The notes below the pieces were generated by a model. It did no database searches. It was not told the origin of the DNA and worked only from the letters and a program-made list of their open reading frames with translations. DNA of 64,000 nt from Ricinus communis (taxonomy: Eukaryota > Streptophyta > Magnoliopsida > Malpighiales > Euphorbiaceae). The stretch's first letter is position 1; the number at the start of each line of letters is the position of its first letter. A program made the position numbers and the translations under genes. Location: positions 8,501,582 to 8,565,581 of the forward strand of contig NC_063262.1 of assembly GCF_019578655.1 (NCBI RefSeq), in the 5' to 3' direction. This document shows, in pieces, positions 49,000 through 63,621 of the stretch.

Positions 49000-51900
49000 A
49001 TTTTACTTACACAATTTTATTCTTACTTAATATGTCAAATGATTTAGAAAGCTTCTTATCTATGAAATAGCTCTCAAGAAAAAGGAATAACAAAAAAAAG
49101 AAAAGAGAAGTAAAGAGGAAGCCCTTGGCTCTTAAAAGCTCTACAAGGCACCAAGAGAGAGATAGCTCAAATACATTTGAATCTAGTGAGGATGAGGATG
49201 AAGAACTAGCTATACTCTAAAAGAGAGTTAAAGAAGTCATAAAGAATAGAAAGAGAGAAAAGATGCCTTTCAAGAAGTCATCCTCTAACTCCAAATCAAG
49301 CTTCAAAGGTAGCAAGAAGAAGAAGAATGATCTCACTTGCTATTGATGTGAGAAACAATGGTACATCAAGGTCGATTGCTTTAAGAGAAAAAATAAGAAA
49401 AAGTTTGAGAAGGAGAAGAAAAAAAGAAAAGCATTCAAAGCTATTTAGGATGACTCCTCATCAAGTGAAGATGAAAAAGAAAAAGAAGAAGTGGCCAACC
49501 TGTGCTTCATAACACTTAAAGATGACTACAATGAGGTATGTCTCATATTCTATTCTTGTGATGAATTAGATTGTGACAATAACATGCATTGTGTGCATGA
49601 TGATGAGCTTGTTGAAATTATGAACCTAAAATATAAAAAAAATATCGTTTAAAAATAAAGGTTTACAAAGAAAAGTGTTCAAAATTTGAGCAAGATTTAA
49701 AAAAACTTCAATTAGATTTTTTTACTCACTTTTTCAAATGATAACTTAAAGAAGTCCTTAATAGAGCTCTCATTTCAAACCTCATTTTTAAATCTCTTTA
49801 AAAGAAAATGATTTTTTAAAATTAGAGGTCAAGAAGTTGAGAGGCTCAATTTCAGAATTTCACAAAGGGAATGAAGCTTTGGATACACTAATTGTGTCAC
49901 AAAGGCCTCCTTTGATCAAACATGGATTAGGATTCAATGATGCATCATCATCTGCCACATCTCTTTCTACATCCATTTTTATAAAAGTCTCAACACCACA
50001 AATCTCTTCAATTGACGGTGTTAATAACAAGGCCAAAGCACACACCAAAGCTTCTATTCCTAGAAAGAAAGAAAGAGCTTTACAAGTTCTAAAGGCTAAG
50101 CTTAAGGGAACCAGTCATGCATTCATGTATAAGAAATATGCCTTTCATCACCCATTTAAAACATGTTCTTATTATATGTATGATAAGGAAAAAAGTGTAA
50201 TGAGACCCAAACCTCAACTAAAGAGGCAAATGAATAAAAGAAAGTTCAAGTCTAATGTTTATATTACTATTGCATGAAGTTTGGGCACATAAATGTATTT
50301 TTCCATATTAGGAAAACACATCTCCAATTAAGAGAGACTTCCATGACTAACTCTCAAAGACCCAACATATGGATAGTGGATGCTTAAGGTATATGACCAG
50401 AAATGTCAACCTCTTTTCACACTTGAAGAAAATTGATGAAGCAAATGTAACTTTTGAAAATAATACCAAAGGTAAGATGGTAGGCATTGGGCCTATTAGT
50501 AATAAAGACTCTCTTCACATTGATAATGTGCTTTTAGTTGATGGTGGAAGCATAACATCATTAGTGTAAGTCAATTGTAGGATAAAGATAACAAAGTCAC
50601 CTTTGATTCTAAGGATTGTTAAGCCACTTCCTTGGAGAATGACAAGGAAATCTTCAGAGAAGAATAGTTTGGTAATACCTATAAAATTAACTTACACAAA
50701 ATTATTAATGAACCTTTTGAGTCTCTTATGTATATTAATGATGAATCATGGTTGTGGCATAAAAAGCTTAGACATACAAGCATGAAACTTCTGTATAGCC
50801 TCAAAAAGGATGAGTTGGTAGTTGGCTTACCAAAAGTGAAGTTCATAAAGAGTAAAACTTGTAGATCTTACCAAATGGAGAAGCAACACAAAGCATCATT
50901 CAAATCTAAAAATGTAGTAAGTACTTCTAGACTTCTTTAACTAATCCACATAGACTTGTATGGAACTATTAGAGTTGTTAGCTTAAGAGAAAAAAATTAT
51001 GCATATATACTTGTGGATGACTACTCTAGATTTATTCGAGTTAGTTTTCTAGCTCATAAGAATGATACATTTGAAGCCTTTAAAAGTTCTGTAAGAAAAG
51101 TTCAAAATGGAAAAAGTTTTTGTATTTTCAAAATAAGAAGTGATCATGGAAAAAACTTTTAAACTATCTTATTTAAAACTTATTGTGATGAAAATAGAAT
51201 TTCACATGATTTTTCATCTTCTAGAACACCTCAACAAAATTGTATTTTAAAAAAAATAGAAGTCTTGTTGAAATGGCTAGGACTATGCTCAATGAGTATG
51301 ATCTACCTACATACTTTTGGGTAGAAGCCATCAACACTTCTTGTTATATAATGAATATAGTTTTTGAAAGATCAATCTTAAATCTTATGAGCTATAGAAT
51401 GGAAAAATAAAACTCAAAATTTCATATCTAAGAGTATTTGGTTGCAAATGCTACAATTTGAATGATAAAGGTATCTTTCTTGGTTATTTCTCCTCTAGTA
51501 AAGCTTATAGGATATTTAATTAGAAGTCCATGATTGTAAAAGAGTCTATGAATATTGTATTTGATGAATCTAGTATACTTGATCTTGTGAGAGGTTCTTT
51601 TGATCATTTTATAGATGATTTTGAAAAGCTTGACATCAACAAAGATGACCATCAAGTAGAAGAATTTTTTTAAGATCAACCTCAAGATAAGAAACATTGG
51701 CATGATCTTAAGAAGTCTCTCAAGAGCTTCCAAAGAAAAGGAGGGAACCCAAAGGACATCCTAAATAATTGATCTTAGGTGATCTTTCAAAGAGTGTAAG
51801 TACTAGATCTCAATTCAAAAACTTAAATAATAATCTTGCTTTTGTCTTTTAATTGAGCCAAGGACCATTACTGAGGCTCTTAATGATGAGTGTTGGGTGT

Positions 51901-53060
51901 TTACTATGCAAAAGAAACTCAACCAATTTGAGAGATATAAGTGTTCAAATTTTTTCCTAAACTCAAGGATCATCCAATTATAGGTTATAAATGGGTATAT
52001 ATGAACAAGTTAGATGAGCAAGGTTCCATCACTAGGAATAAGGCCTGATTCATCGCTAGAGGCTATAACAAAGAGGAAGGTATTGATGATAATAAAACAT
52101 TTGCCCCCGTAGCAAGATTACAAGAAGTTGGAATTTTGTTAGCCTATGCATACCACATGAATTTCAACTTTTTTGAAATAGATGTCAAAAGTGCATTCTT
52201 GAATGGATTTATTGAATAAGAGGTGTATGTTAAACAACCTCCCGATTTTTTAACATCATGAATTTTGAAGCCATATTTTTATATTGACTAAAACCTTATA
52301 TGATTTAAAGCAAGCTTCTAAAACTTGGTATGAAGGTACATTTTGTTTTTGCAAAATAGTTTTTTGAAAGAAAAGGTTGACACAACTATCTTTATGAAAC
52401 TCACAAACAAGATACATTAATAGCTCAAATTTAATGTTGATATAGTTTTTGGTGCTATTAATGAATTCTTGTATGACAAATTTTTCAAATGCATGACTAG
52501 AAAATTTAATATGACCATGATAGGAGAGCTCAAGTTCTTTCTAAGATTGCAAATTAAATAATGCAAGGATGTCATCTTCATCGACCAATCCAAATACACC
52601 AAGGAGCTTCTCAAGAAGTTTGGAATGGAAGAACGCAAGATAGCCAAGACACTAATGAGCACATCAACAAAATTGGATAAGGATGAAAAGCATATATACC
52701 CATAGATGAAAGAAAATATACAAGTATGATCAGATCTCTACTTTATCTTACGGCTTCTAGACCCAATATTATGTATAGTATTTGTTTGTATACACGATTC
52801 AATCTAGTCTTAGAGAGTATCATTTGCATGTTGTTAAGAGAATTTTGAAATATCTACATGGCACCATATATTTAGGTCTTTAGTATCCAAAAAATACATC
52901 TTTTGATTTTATTATTTTCTCTGATGCTGATTATGCGGGTAAACTATTGGATATGAAAAATCCTTCCTCTACTTTCCATTACTTAGGATAATGTTTAGTT
53001 TCTTAGCTTAGAAAAAAACAAATCTCTATACAGTGTCAAAGTAGAATATATGGTGCCGAA
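49000..53060 (+). pseudogene. Ty1/copia retrotransposon relic (gag-pol, heavily mutated)
   Basis: Fragments in copia order, all plus strand and in shifting frames: gag tail with a broken zinc knuckle near 49340-49390 (one Cys-side codon is a stop) and a Lys/Glu-rich tail; protease DSGC-R-MT motif at 50369-50410; GAG-pre-integrase LWHKKLRHTS at about 50750; integrase segment (DLYGT...ILVDDYSRFIRVSFL) at about 50950-51165; reverse transcriptase ARLQEVGILLAYA, NFFEIDVKSAFLNG and YGLKQASKTWYE-like motifs at about 52100-52335; and an RNase H remnant with DADYAGK near 52920-53060. Many stops and frameshifts, so it is inactive. Copia order (integrase before RT) separates it from gypsy elements. Confidence 0.85.
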
Positions 53061-54300
53061 TTGTTGTTGTATTCAAATTTTATAGTCAAATCATATTTAT
53101 TTTATTTTTTTATGATAATTTGTTTCTGGCATGCTCCGTAAACAAACACATGTAAAAAAAATTAAAAAATACTATAAATAAAAATAAGAAATAATTTATA
53201 ATAAAAAAAATAAAAGAAAGTAAATCAATAAGAAATTTTATAATTTATTTTTTTTTATCACCCAAAAGCAACTTTAAACAATCGGTGTATGTGTTATCAG
53301 AAACTGATAAGAAAATTGAAATATATTGATGCTGCTGTGACTCAACTAAAATCGTGCTCCATATTTTCCAATGATTGGATTATACTATTGCAAAAATAGA
53401 CAAAAAACGGAGTCGTACTATGTATTCCCTGTACTTGGGCACGAGAAGACATCAATTCACTTTTTTTTTACTAGCTAGTGCGGAATTGAAAGGTACAATT
53501 ACCTAATTAATCATTTTATCTACTTCAACAACAAACAAACAAAAAAGAAAACCCAAAGTTAATAAAGAAATAGCTGTCTAGAGTTCAAACTCTCCTTTAT
53601 ATTAAATTTATTATTATTATTATCATTATTATTATTACATCATATATGAAAAATGAATATCTTCTATTATCAAGTCATTTCAATACACTATTAGTATATA
53701 ATACCTTATCAATTTATATCATTTTAATTTTTATACTTTTTATTAATATAATTAGATACTAAATTAGTCTATTAAATATAATAATTAGCTATTATTTACA
53801 TTTAAATTTAGCATTGATTCAAGTTTAATAAATTTGGCCAGGCAACATAAAGAAAATTCATTTAATTTTTATCCAAGTGCTAAAGTCCACAGATTTTAGC
53901 CCAATCTTAAATCTCGCTCACTAGCTAAGATTTGCTTTAATAATTTTTAAGGATCATTGATATGTAATAAAAAGAAGCATGAAAGTGGAAAGACAGTTAC
54001 AAAAACTTCCAGAAGCTTGAAGTATATTCTAGTGAAGTGAGGAATAAGGAATACACGTGTCAAACAAGAAAAAAATGGTGTGGAAATAAAGCATATCTAA
54101 GGAAAAAAACACATTTATGTTATATGAAAAAAAATAATAGAGCACAAAAAGAAAGTTGAGTGAAATGTGGATAAAAAATTGAGAAGAGTAAAAAAGTTGA
54201 GCAAGGAAGTTACATCTTTATCAACATGTGCAAAAGGTGAAAAACAACAATACGTGCTCTCAAAATGGGGAGTTAATTGAGGACCAAGACAAGGATGAAG
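53061..54300. other. AT-rich intergenic sequence
   Basis: No gene recognised; includes a (TTA)n-like stretch at about 53605-53640. Confidence 0.4.
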
Positions 54301-54501
54301 AATATGTCAAAATATCTCTAAAGCTATAAAATCTATAAATAGGCAAACTTCAACCAATCAAATATCAAAACAAAATAAAATAAACCTAGAGTCTATGAAT
54401 TTTATCTTGATATGTATCCTTAGATTAGTCAAGCTATCTTTAGATTACTTCAGCAATTCTTAGTCAAGCAATCTTTTACAATAAAAAAGTAATTCTTAGT
54501 T
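54301..54501 (+). promoter_or_regulatory. TATA-containing promoter-like stretch before the tandem duplication
   Basis: CTATAAATAGGCAAAC near 54333-54348 is a strong TATA box, followed by an A-rich CAAAACAAAATAAAATAAACC leader. The structure resembles the U3-R portion of an LTR or a pararetroviral leader. No associated gene is seen. Confidence 0.35.
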
Positions 54502-54829
54502 GTTAATTTACAATACGATCGAAGCTTTCAAGTGTTTCTCAACATTCAATTACATCAATATAAGTCATTTACTTTATGAAATCAAATTTCTGAAGCTTTC
54601 TAATTATTATTTCAGTGCTCATTTATTGTGATTAAGTTTATTAGCTTATATTTTATATTACCACTGTTAATTTACATTACGATCGAAGCTTTCAAGTGTT
54701 TCTCAACATTCAATTACTTCAATATAAGTCATTTACTTTATGAAATCAAATTTCTGAAGCTTTCTAATTATTATTTAAGTACTCATTTATTGTGATTAAG
54801 TTTATTAACTTATATTTTATATTACCACT
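54502..54829. repeat. 164-bp tandem duplication
   Basis: Two consecutive copies, starting at 54502 and 54666, each containing ACGATCGAAGCTTTCAAGTG and GAAATCAAATTTCTGAAGC. Only a handful of differences are visible, so it is a young duplication. Confidence 0.9.
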
Positions 54830-56953
54830 CTTAGTTTAAAAAAATTTAGTTCTTATCTTTATTTTTTAAGCTCAGTTTCACATTTTTATGGTCATAGCTT
54901 AATTTGACATCCTTAGCTCATTATTAGCTTAACTTCAACCAAGGTAGTTTAGGTCTTTTTATTTTATATATAATTATCCAGATTAAAAGTTAAACAGTCA
55001 CATATGTTACATTTATTACATCCACTGCAGTTATTTAAGATAATCAGCTTTTGACATACTCAAAAATCGCGCCCACGTGAAAGAGTCGAAATACTGATTG
55101 AACAGCTATTAACTAGTAAAATAAAATATTTTAATTATTAAATAAATTTTATCTATTTTTAAAATTTACTCTAATTGACAACTATAAAATTTAACTTTAT
55201 AATTTTAATTTATATAAATAATTAGAAATTATATATAAGTTTAACAATAATCTAAATTATAAAACATATATATAAAAGTAATAAATTAGTTATTCTCCCT
55301 AGATACAGTTTATACTTTATAATATATCACCTCTCATAAAGGAAAAAAAAAAAAAAAAAGGGAAGTGATGGTGACTCACTACTGCCGATTGAGCTCATGA
55401 TTGCACAAGTGGAGTTCCCTTTCCCACTTTTTGCCTTTTTCTTTTTTTCTTTAACATCAACGAGTTGATAAAATATGATCATTGCCAAGATTTCATGCTT
55501 TTTGAAGTAAAAGCATGGTGATGAAACTCATAATTCTATGTACGTCCCTATCTTCATTCTTCTTTTTTCCTTTTCCCTTTCTTTGGTTGGCTTCAAAATA
55601 ATGGCTATCGTCGCATGCATGTTACGTCTAATCCTCATATTTTTTATAGGATAAACAGTGTCGACCATCCGTTCAAACGATGAAAATATTAGCAAGCCAA
55701 CCTCTTCGACTGGATAGGGAATTACTATGGGTGACGGCTCTAGGAATCAAATTGATCCATGATTATATGCCTCACAAGACTCTTTTAAATTCAAATCAAT
55801 GAAATTGATTTTTACTCCTTCTAAAAAATATAAGTTGATATAAACGATTTCTTAATCCCAATTTCTATTTTTTTAATGTTATATAATCCATTCAGCATGT
55901 AATCTTTTGTTGGATTTTTAGAGTACAAAAATTAAATAAAAGAAATACAATTTTTACTTATAATTTTATTTCCAGTTACAACGTTTATATAGATAAATAA
56001 ATAGACTCTTCACCTTTATTTTAATTCTTAAAATAACATAAAATAAAATTCACCATTCATAATTTGATTCTTACCATAATATAATATTAAACTTTTGAAA
56101 TTTTATAATTGATGTTGGAACATTATCTTTCTATTTATCTACTTTTCGCCAAATATCTTTCCTTCACCACCTATGAGATATTATTAAATTAATGAAGTAA
56201 TAGCTTTTTTTTCAGGTGAGGTTCTGCTTTAATTATTAATTTATTATGCATTATCTGAATAAAGTAAAGATTGAAATTCTCGATTCCCATTTTCATGTAA
56301 ATCTGTCCGTTCTTTACAACTAATAAATCCAACTTATGCATTACTTTAAAGGCTCAATTACTGCTACTATTAATTTTATGAGGGTCACAAGAATTCAATC
56401 CGAATTACTACCTACCCATCAAGGTCGGCTCTTCGAATCCCTACTCCGATATCGTCCTCTTTTTTAACAAAAATATCTGATAATATATATTTAGAGGTTA
56501 ATAACTCTTTACAAAGATTGACTTCAGTATTGTTATAGTTTTAAATAATGTAAAAGGTAAAACAATAATCAGATATACCAATATTTTAGTTTTTATTAAA
56601 TCTATAATCTATAACTTTTTTTATATTTACTGTTTTAATATATCGAAATATGATTTTGAACATTTTTTTTATTTACACTTTTAATAGTTTTTTATTTTTT
56701 CATAAAAATAAATAATTAAAAATTATTAAAACAACTAAAAATAATGCAGAAACAACTGAAAACAACAATACTATAAATTTTTTTTAAAAAAGTTCAAATA
56801 CAACCTGCATAGTTAACATATATTATTTTTACTGTCAAATCACGGTTTAAAAAATCAACAATTTGATGAGTTTGATTTGATGCCAAACAATGATATTATA
56901 AGTTGTTAACCTCTAAAATTATTTTATCATATTAATGATTGATTATTTCAGAG

Positions 56954-57004
<51 letters not shown>

Positions 57005-58090
57005 CATTTATATAAAGTGGTTTGGTATGGTTATTCATATTTTAATTAGAGTTAACACCGCGTCTTTGAATTTGTTGTGTATGTAATAATTCTAATGGAT
57101 GCCTTCTTTTTAAAACTGAAATATATTTGAAATGAAATTATGTTTATTTTCTTCTTAATATGACATATTTTTAGATTATGTTAATCTGGTTTCTTAATAT
57201 ATATACTTAACTTTAGCATATGCTTATTAATTAATTATTTTAAAAATAGTAAATACAGACTACTTGCAATAACTAAGAGGCTTTATTACTATTATTCATA
57301 GAAATAAAAGTAGTTTAATATTTCAGAAGCATTACTATAAGGTGGAAAATCAATTTGTTTTAAAAAAAACTTTTTGATAAGTTTAAAATGTTAGAATGAA
57401 AAAAATGATACAGCAAATCAATTATGGCTACTAACATATAAATTAGTAAGTTAATAAAAATTATTTTTGCTAGTACATAAATTATTATTTTTTTATTAAG
57501 TACTTCCTATATCATCTTTTTTATTATAAAAATTTAAAAATTGTTATCGAAAAATATTTTTGAAAATAAATTAAAAAATAAATATTATTTTAAAATTTTA
57601 AAATAATTGAATAAAATTATTAAAAGGTGTAAAATTTGAAATTTAATCTGTAATTAAACCTTTTAAAAATTTTACCCAAAACAAAATAAAATATATACTG
57701 AAAAAAAAGTTCAACTTAATAGTAGGCTAAGAAAATAGATGAGAAGCATTTGATGTTTCCTTTTCTTTTTAAAATCATGAAAACCGAATGTCAACCAAAG
57801 GTGAAAAATGCTAAAACTAATATAAAATAAAATAAAAACAAACCGAACAAATTCTGGTTTGTTTTTTTTTTCTTTTTTAAGAAAAAGAAATTCTTATGTA
57901 GAAATTTGAAAGGCAAAATCTTAAATAATACATAATTTTAACATGAAGAACAAGATTCTTTTGAAAGGCAAAATCGACATTGTTCCAATCAAATTGGGTT
58001 TGAATGCATTTGTACTATTTAATTAATTAATCCTCTTAATTATGGATCTTTAATGATATGCATGTACGCATTTACACGAAGAATGTGTTT
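54830..58090. other. AT-rich intergenic sequence
   Basis: No gene recognised. A short G-box-like CCCACGTGAAAG occurs near 55072. A (TA)n run lies at 56954-56999. At about 56400 a GGCTCTTCGAATCC string resembles a tRNA T-arm, but no cloverleaf could be folded around it. Confidence 0.4.
56954..56999. repeat. (TA)n microsatellite
   Basis: A TA run of about 46 bases. Confidence 0.95.
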
Positions 58091-58099
58091 TTATTTTTT

Positions 58100-58822
58100 C
58101 CTTTACTTTATTTATATATATATATTAATTTTTGAGATTTAAGATTTATTTGACATATATGCTTAATTTTTTATATGTAAATTTTTTATTTTGATATACG
58201 TATTATTTTTGACACATAGCGTTTAAGTTTATGTGTAATTTTATAATTTTTTTATTAATTTATTGATTAATAAGTTACATTCCTAATTAAATACTGACTC
58301 TAATCCTTTAAAATAGTATATTAATTATATTTTAATATTATATTAACTAATAAATAATTTCTTATTCATGTAGTGATACTAACTCTATCATAAGAAAATA
58401 GCATATTAGTAATATTTTAATATTATATTAATTAATAAATTAATTTTTTAATTAGATAATTATTCTAATTCTAGAAAAATCCATCTTAAATTATATTTTT
58501 AAAATTATACTCACTAATAAATTAGTTTTTAATTATATAATAAACTTTTAATCCTACAAATAGTAATATCAATTATAGAATTAAGTTATATAATATTATA
58601 ATTAATCAATAGATATTCTTAAAATAATTTTATATTAATGTATTAATTAAATTTTAAAATTTTCAAAAATTAAAAGAATATTTAAAAATACTTAATTTAC
58701 TATTATTTCTAAAATATCATAAATTAATATTAAATATTAAATATTCTATTAAATTGTATCTATTAATTTAATCTTATAATCAAAATTTAATAATAGTCGT
58801 GCAACGCACGGTAAATGACTAA
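58100..58822 (+). mobile_element. Helitron-like non-autonomous element, copy 2
   Basis: Ends with the hairpin CGTGCAACGCACG (58798-58810), a short spacer and CTAA (58819-58822) followed by T. A hairpin about 10 bases before CTRR and an A/T insertion context are Helitron 3'-end rules. The body is non-coding and AT-rich, shared with the copies at 36145 and at 23751/33597. The 5' TC end is approximate. There is no Rep/helicase. Confidence 0.55.
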
Positions 58823-61800
58823 TTTATCTAGAATGAGATATATCCTCTATAAGCGTGTTTTACAAAATTTAGAAAAAATAGAACTCCTATTAAGTATAAT
58901 TATATAAATGGTTACTGATTTTGTATTTAATTTTGTTTTAGTAATAAATTTTAATTTAATTTATTTTAAATATTTAATTTTAATTATATTTCAATTTAGA
59001 CATTTCGCAAATAAAAAATGAATACGCAACAAAAATAACTAAGAAAGAAGTAATAAAAAATTAAAAAATATGACATGTCAATTTCTTATTAACAATATGA
59101 CTAAATAATTATTAAATTAAAATTAAATAATTAAAATTAAGTAAATTAAGATCTTATGACCAAAAAAAACTAAAGTGTACCAATCAAGATACAATTTACA
59201 GGTTCAACTCTTAACTGATATGATGAAAATTGATTATATTTTACTTATTATATTTTAGAATTGTATTTATAATAAATTTGTAATAGATTATCAACTTTTA
59301 CTAGTATTTAATAAATTTCAATTAAATTTTAAAATATTAAATAACATATTTAAATAAATACATATCAAAAATCATATTCTATAAGTAAAATAATAATAAT
59401 AAAAAATTCTAAAACAATAAGTTATAGACATTAGTTTTTTTTTTAAAAAAAATTGATATTTTTCTTTTAAGTGCAAATTCTAATGATCTTAGACATAAGT
59501 TCATTCAATTTTTTTGTGTTACGATTTATTTGTTTTATTCGTAAATTTTATATAAATATATGTAATCAAATTTTTTTATTTTTTATAAATATTAATTAAT
59601 AAAAATAATTATTTTTTAATTTATAATTATAATAGTAACAACTTTTTAAATTCTAATGTTTGTATGTATTTGTTTTGGTTATTATTTCAATTTATTCATT
59701 TACTTTATCTTATTTTCATCTTGTATTTCTTAGCATGTTACAAATCTTGATTTAAACTTGATTATTTATTTGATATATTTTCTTTTTCTTTTTCTTTATT
59801 TACTTATTTAAATTCATTAATGAATTTTACATTTTTTCTATAGTTTAAATTTTTTTTACTTTTACTGATTTTAATCTAAGATTTATATTTATTTATATAT
59901 TCATTTTTTCTACCAGTGATTTCTGTTTAATTTATTAATTGTAGAAATGTTCTAAATATTATATAATTTTATAATATTTTATGATTTCTACCTTGACACG
60001 GCCTTCAAGAAGAAAATGAGAAATTTTATTTGAATAAGAAGGTATTGAAGCCATTTAAATTTTTCTTAAATCATATTATCTTTTTTCTTTTTCCCTCTAT
60101 ACTTCAATACTTCAATTTTACTTTTTGTTTTTATTTTATTTTATATTACTGAAATTTAACTAATAATGATTAATCAATTGTATTTGTTTATACGTATTTT
60201 ACATTGTCATAAAATTAGAGTTTAAGTTGAATTCTTCATTTTTTTTATAGATTTTATAGATTCTCACATTATTTATATTAGTTTTTAATATTCATATCAA
60301 GAATTTATAAATTAGGTAAATGGAACGGAATAGTCAAAACAGACTAGAATTGACTTAAAATTAGAAGCCAGTCAATATCTATTTCTTCTCGGTTAGAATT
60401 GTAACTATTAGTTTAAATTTCAATTCATAACAAATTTATTTTAATTAATTTTTTATTTTATAAAAATTGATTGGATCAAGCTAAAACTATTGATGGTCAA
60501 CTTTATTGTCACAACGTCTATTTTTATTCTATGATAGTTATTATTTATATTTGATATACAGATTAATATTAATAGGGAATATTATTTATTTTATATTAAA
60601 AATTATAATAATTTAGATAAAAATTGAGTAATATATTTATTATATAGAGTATAATAAATTTATCGATAAAATATGAATATAATACCAATTTATAAATAAA
60701 ATATATATAATTTTAATTAAGCTCACGCAAAATAATGGAACTACATATTAGCCTTTAATCTTTAGTTTAAAGTACCATTAACTACCCAACCTTTGTTTTA
60801 TTTTACTTAAGCCAAATTTTTTTCAAAACGGTTTAATTCACTAAAATACAATCTTAAACTTTTAACTATTATTGTTCGCAATTCAAAGAGAGTCAAAGTG
60901 TGCCGAAAGTATAGGCAAAATGAGCGGCTTTCCGATGACGTAGAAAAACCGGTAGTGCATACTAAATCTTCCGCGAATGGTGTGAGAAAAGGAGCAAAAC
61001 AACAATTCGACATTTAGAATTTTTTTAAAATATTATAATTTTATTTAAAAATTATTTCAATTTATTTCTAATAAAATTAAAAAATATATTTTAATTTTAT
61101 TTAATATAAATTTAATATAATTAGTTATATACTAAATTACTTAATAAATAATTTTATTATTGAAAATAAGTATTATAATAATAATAATAATGTTAAATCA
61201 TAAAAAAATTAAAAATATTAATTTATAGTATAAAAAATAAAAAATTAAATCATAGAGTACTTCTTTATCACAAAAAGAACGAAAATCTTTGAAAATGTAA
61301 AAGTATTAAATTATAGAATACTTTTTTATATTTTTTCTTTGAATTTATATTTTTTACTTATTTCAAAACATTAATGGCAACTTTAATTCTTGGTTTGAGT
61401 TAAATAAAACTATGTTAAAGAAGTTTAGAACTTACATAAAATGAAATAAACGTGGAATAGTTAATTGTAGATTGAAATAAAAGTTAAGCGTTATCTAGAT
61501 TTGTTATAAGAATAATATCCACAAAAACATATAATTAAATAAAGGAAAAAGGAGAAAAGAAAAAGAGAAGAGCAATGAGGGATTCGGATGACCATTGATC
61601 TGTAACATTAATGTGGAGGCAGCACAGCAATTTGACCAACCAACAACATTATTTCCCCTCTTTTTCCTTTATTGTTTCTTTTCTTTATAAAAAGCCTCGT
61701 AGGAGATCCCTCGCATAATTTTTCTTTCTCCTTAGGAAAAGGAAAAGGGGGGATGAATAAGGTTAGGCCATCTTGTTATGAATTGAAAATGACTTTCAAT

Positions 61801-61881
61801 ATTACATGCTATAAATGTGACCATAACCATTTCATAATATGCCATGTTATTTCTAATCAACCTATCCACCATCCAAATATC

Positions 61882-61939
<58 letters not shown>

Positions 61940-63369
61940 TAATAATGTAAAAAGTTAGGATACTAAGACCAAAAAAAAAAAAAACTCTAGCCATCTTTTT
62001 TTTTTATTCTTCGTTAAATCTTATTTTTTGATTTGCTGCCGATTATTTTTAAATTGACAGTGATTTTTTTATTAATATTAATTAATTTCAATAAATAAAT
62101 AATAGTGCATTTTGATGAATTTTATAGTTCTTTATTATAGGAGTTTTGAGTTCTCTTTCTATAAGAATTTTATGGTCATCAATTATCTCTCCATGGAAAT
62201 GAAAAGAAAAAAAAATTAAATTTCGATATTTAAATAATTAGATTCGTCAAAATATATAATAAATATATTTATTATTTCGTCGACATAATTAATGATTGTT
62301 ATAAATAAATATTTTTATTTTTATTTTTTAATTTTTATATTTAATTTTTATTAATATCTATATTTCTTATAAAAAAAATAAAACGTTACTAATTCCCTTC
62401 ATAGTGATTACCTTTCTACCTCTATCATAATCTGCAGCCATTTGTTGCCTGGCACGCTTCCACCGACATTATTACCAACTATAATTGCTTCTTAATCTTT
62501 TCAAAGACAAAAAGAAAAAAGAAACATCCAAAATTGTATTAGAGAAAATCTTTCTTTCAGTTTCGTTCTATATTATAGTTTATTATTTTTCTAATTATAA
62601 TTTATGTAGTATCTATTAAATATACCATTTTTCATGTATAATCAATTTTACACAAAACTATAAATTTTATAAAAAGTTTAATAAAAGTTTAATGAATATT
62701 TATTGAGACAACATAATTTTTCCAAACGAATCTAGAGAACCTTTTTAGGTCCCAACCTGTCTTGTATTATGTATGAAATGCCAAGAAAAAGGCCTGTGTT
62801 TTGCTTGAGGCATCACAGTTGATACTGCACTGATAGTCGCTCTATCACTGTCCTAAAGGACAAATTGAGGTTGTCTTCCTCCCATAGCATGAATAGAAGT
62901 GTAAAATGCTCATTCATAAGTATCCATATCTTCTTCCGACACCAAAGCACAACCGGTGAACTATATTTACTAGATGAAGTTTGTCCATACAAACATGGCC
63001 AATGACAATCGTAATGCTTTTGTCCTAATTGGCCACAATAACTAAGACATCACCGAAATTGCCAAATTAGAAAATAAAGAACCAAATGAACAAAAAAAGT
63101 AAAGCTTCCTAACCTTATAGAGATGTCAATTTTGAAAGATAAAAGAAAAACAGATCAAGAAAACATGGCTAATTTTTACCAACAACAAGTATATATATCA
63201 CAAGAAATAAAAAGATACATATGAATAATGTTCAATATTTTGATATTGGATGAGTGACATATATTTAATTATTTAAAACTAATAAATATATTATAATTAT
63301 TTATCAGTTTGATGTATAGATGAAAATATACGTTTTTCACTTTTAGGAATAAATATAGATAGCATGTTA
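58823..63369. other. AT-rich intergenic sequence
   Basis: No gene recognised. It contains a (TA)n run at 61884-61936. A minus-strand frame at 60807-61013 has no homology I can name. Confidence 0.4.
61884..61936. repeat. (TA)n microsatellite
   Basis: A TA run of about 53 bases. The plus-strand frame at 61672-61950 runs into it and is an artefact at its end. Confidence 0.95.
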
Positions 63370-63621
63370 GCATGTTAGGTTAGAGTGAAAGAGAAAATTC
63401 TTTTTTATAAAGTAGGAATAAACCACTGGAGAAACTTGATTCAATTCATTCATTCATAATCATGAAATATCTTAGGTATAAAGAGTTATATTAACTCTTA
63501 TTTACAAGACTTCTATTTTAATACAAATTAGAAATCTAAAGAATATGAATGTATATTGAAGGAGATAGATATATCAGATATATACTATTTAGGAGACAAA
63601 TAACAAATCAAATCTTCTACA
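63370..63621 (-). mobile_element. 3' LTR of a copia element (about 250 bp)
   Basis: Read on the minus strand, a polypurine tract GAAGGAGAG (63630-63622) is followed directly by TGTAGAAG, the LTR start, and the segment ends near CTAACA around 63380. A 5-bp target duplication was not determined because the far end is outside the window. Confidence 0.65.

Noticed and set aside
56390..56460. tRNA-like GGCTCTTCGAATCC string
   Set aside because: No acceptor or anticodon arm can be paired around it; at most a degenerate SINE or chance match.
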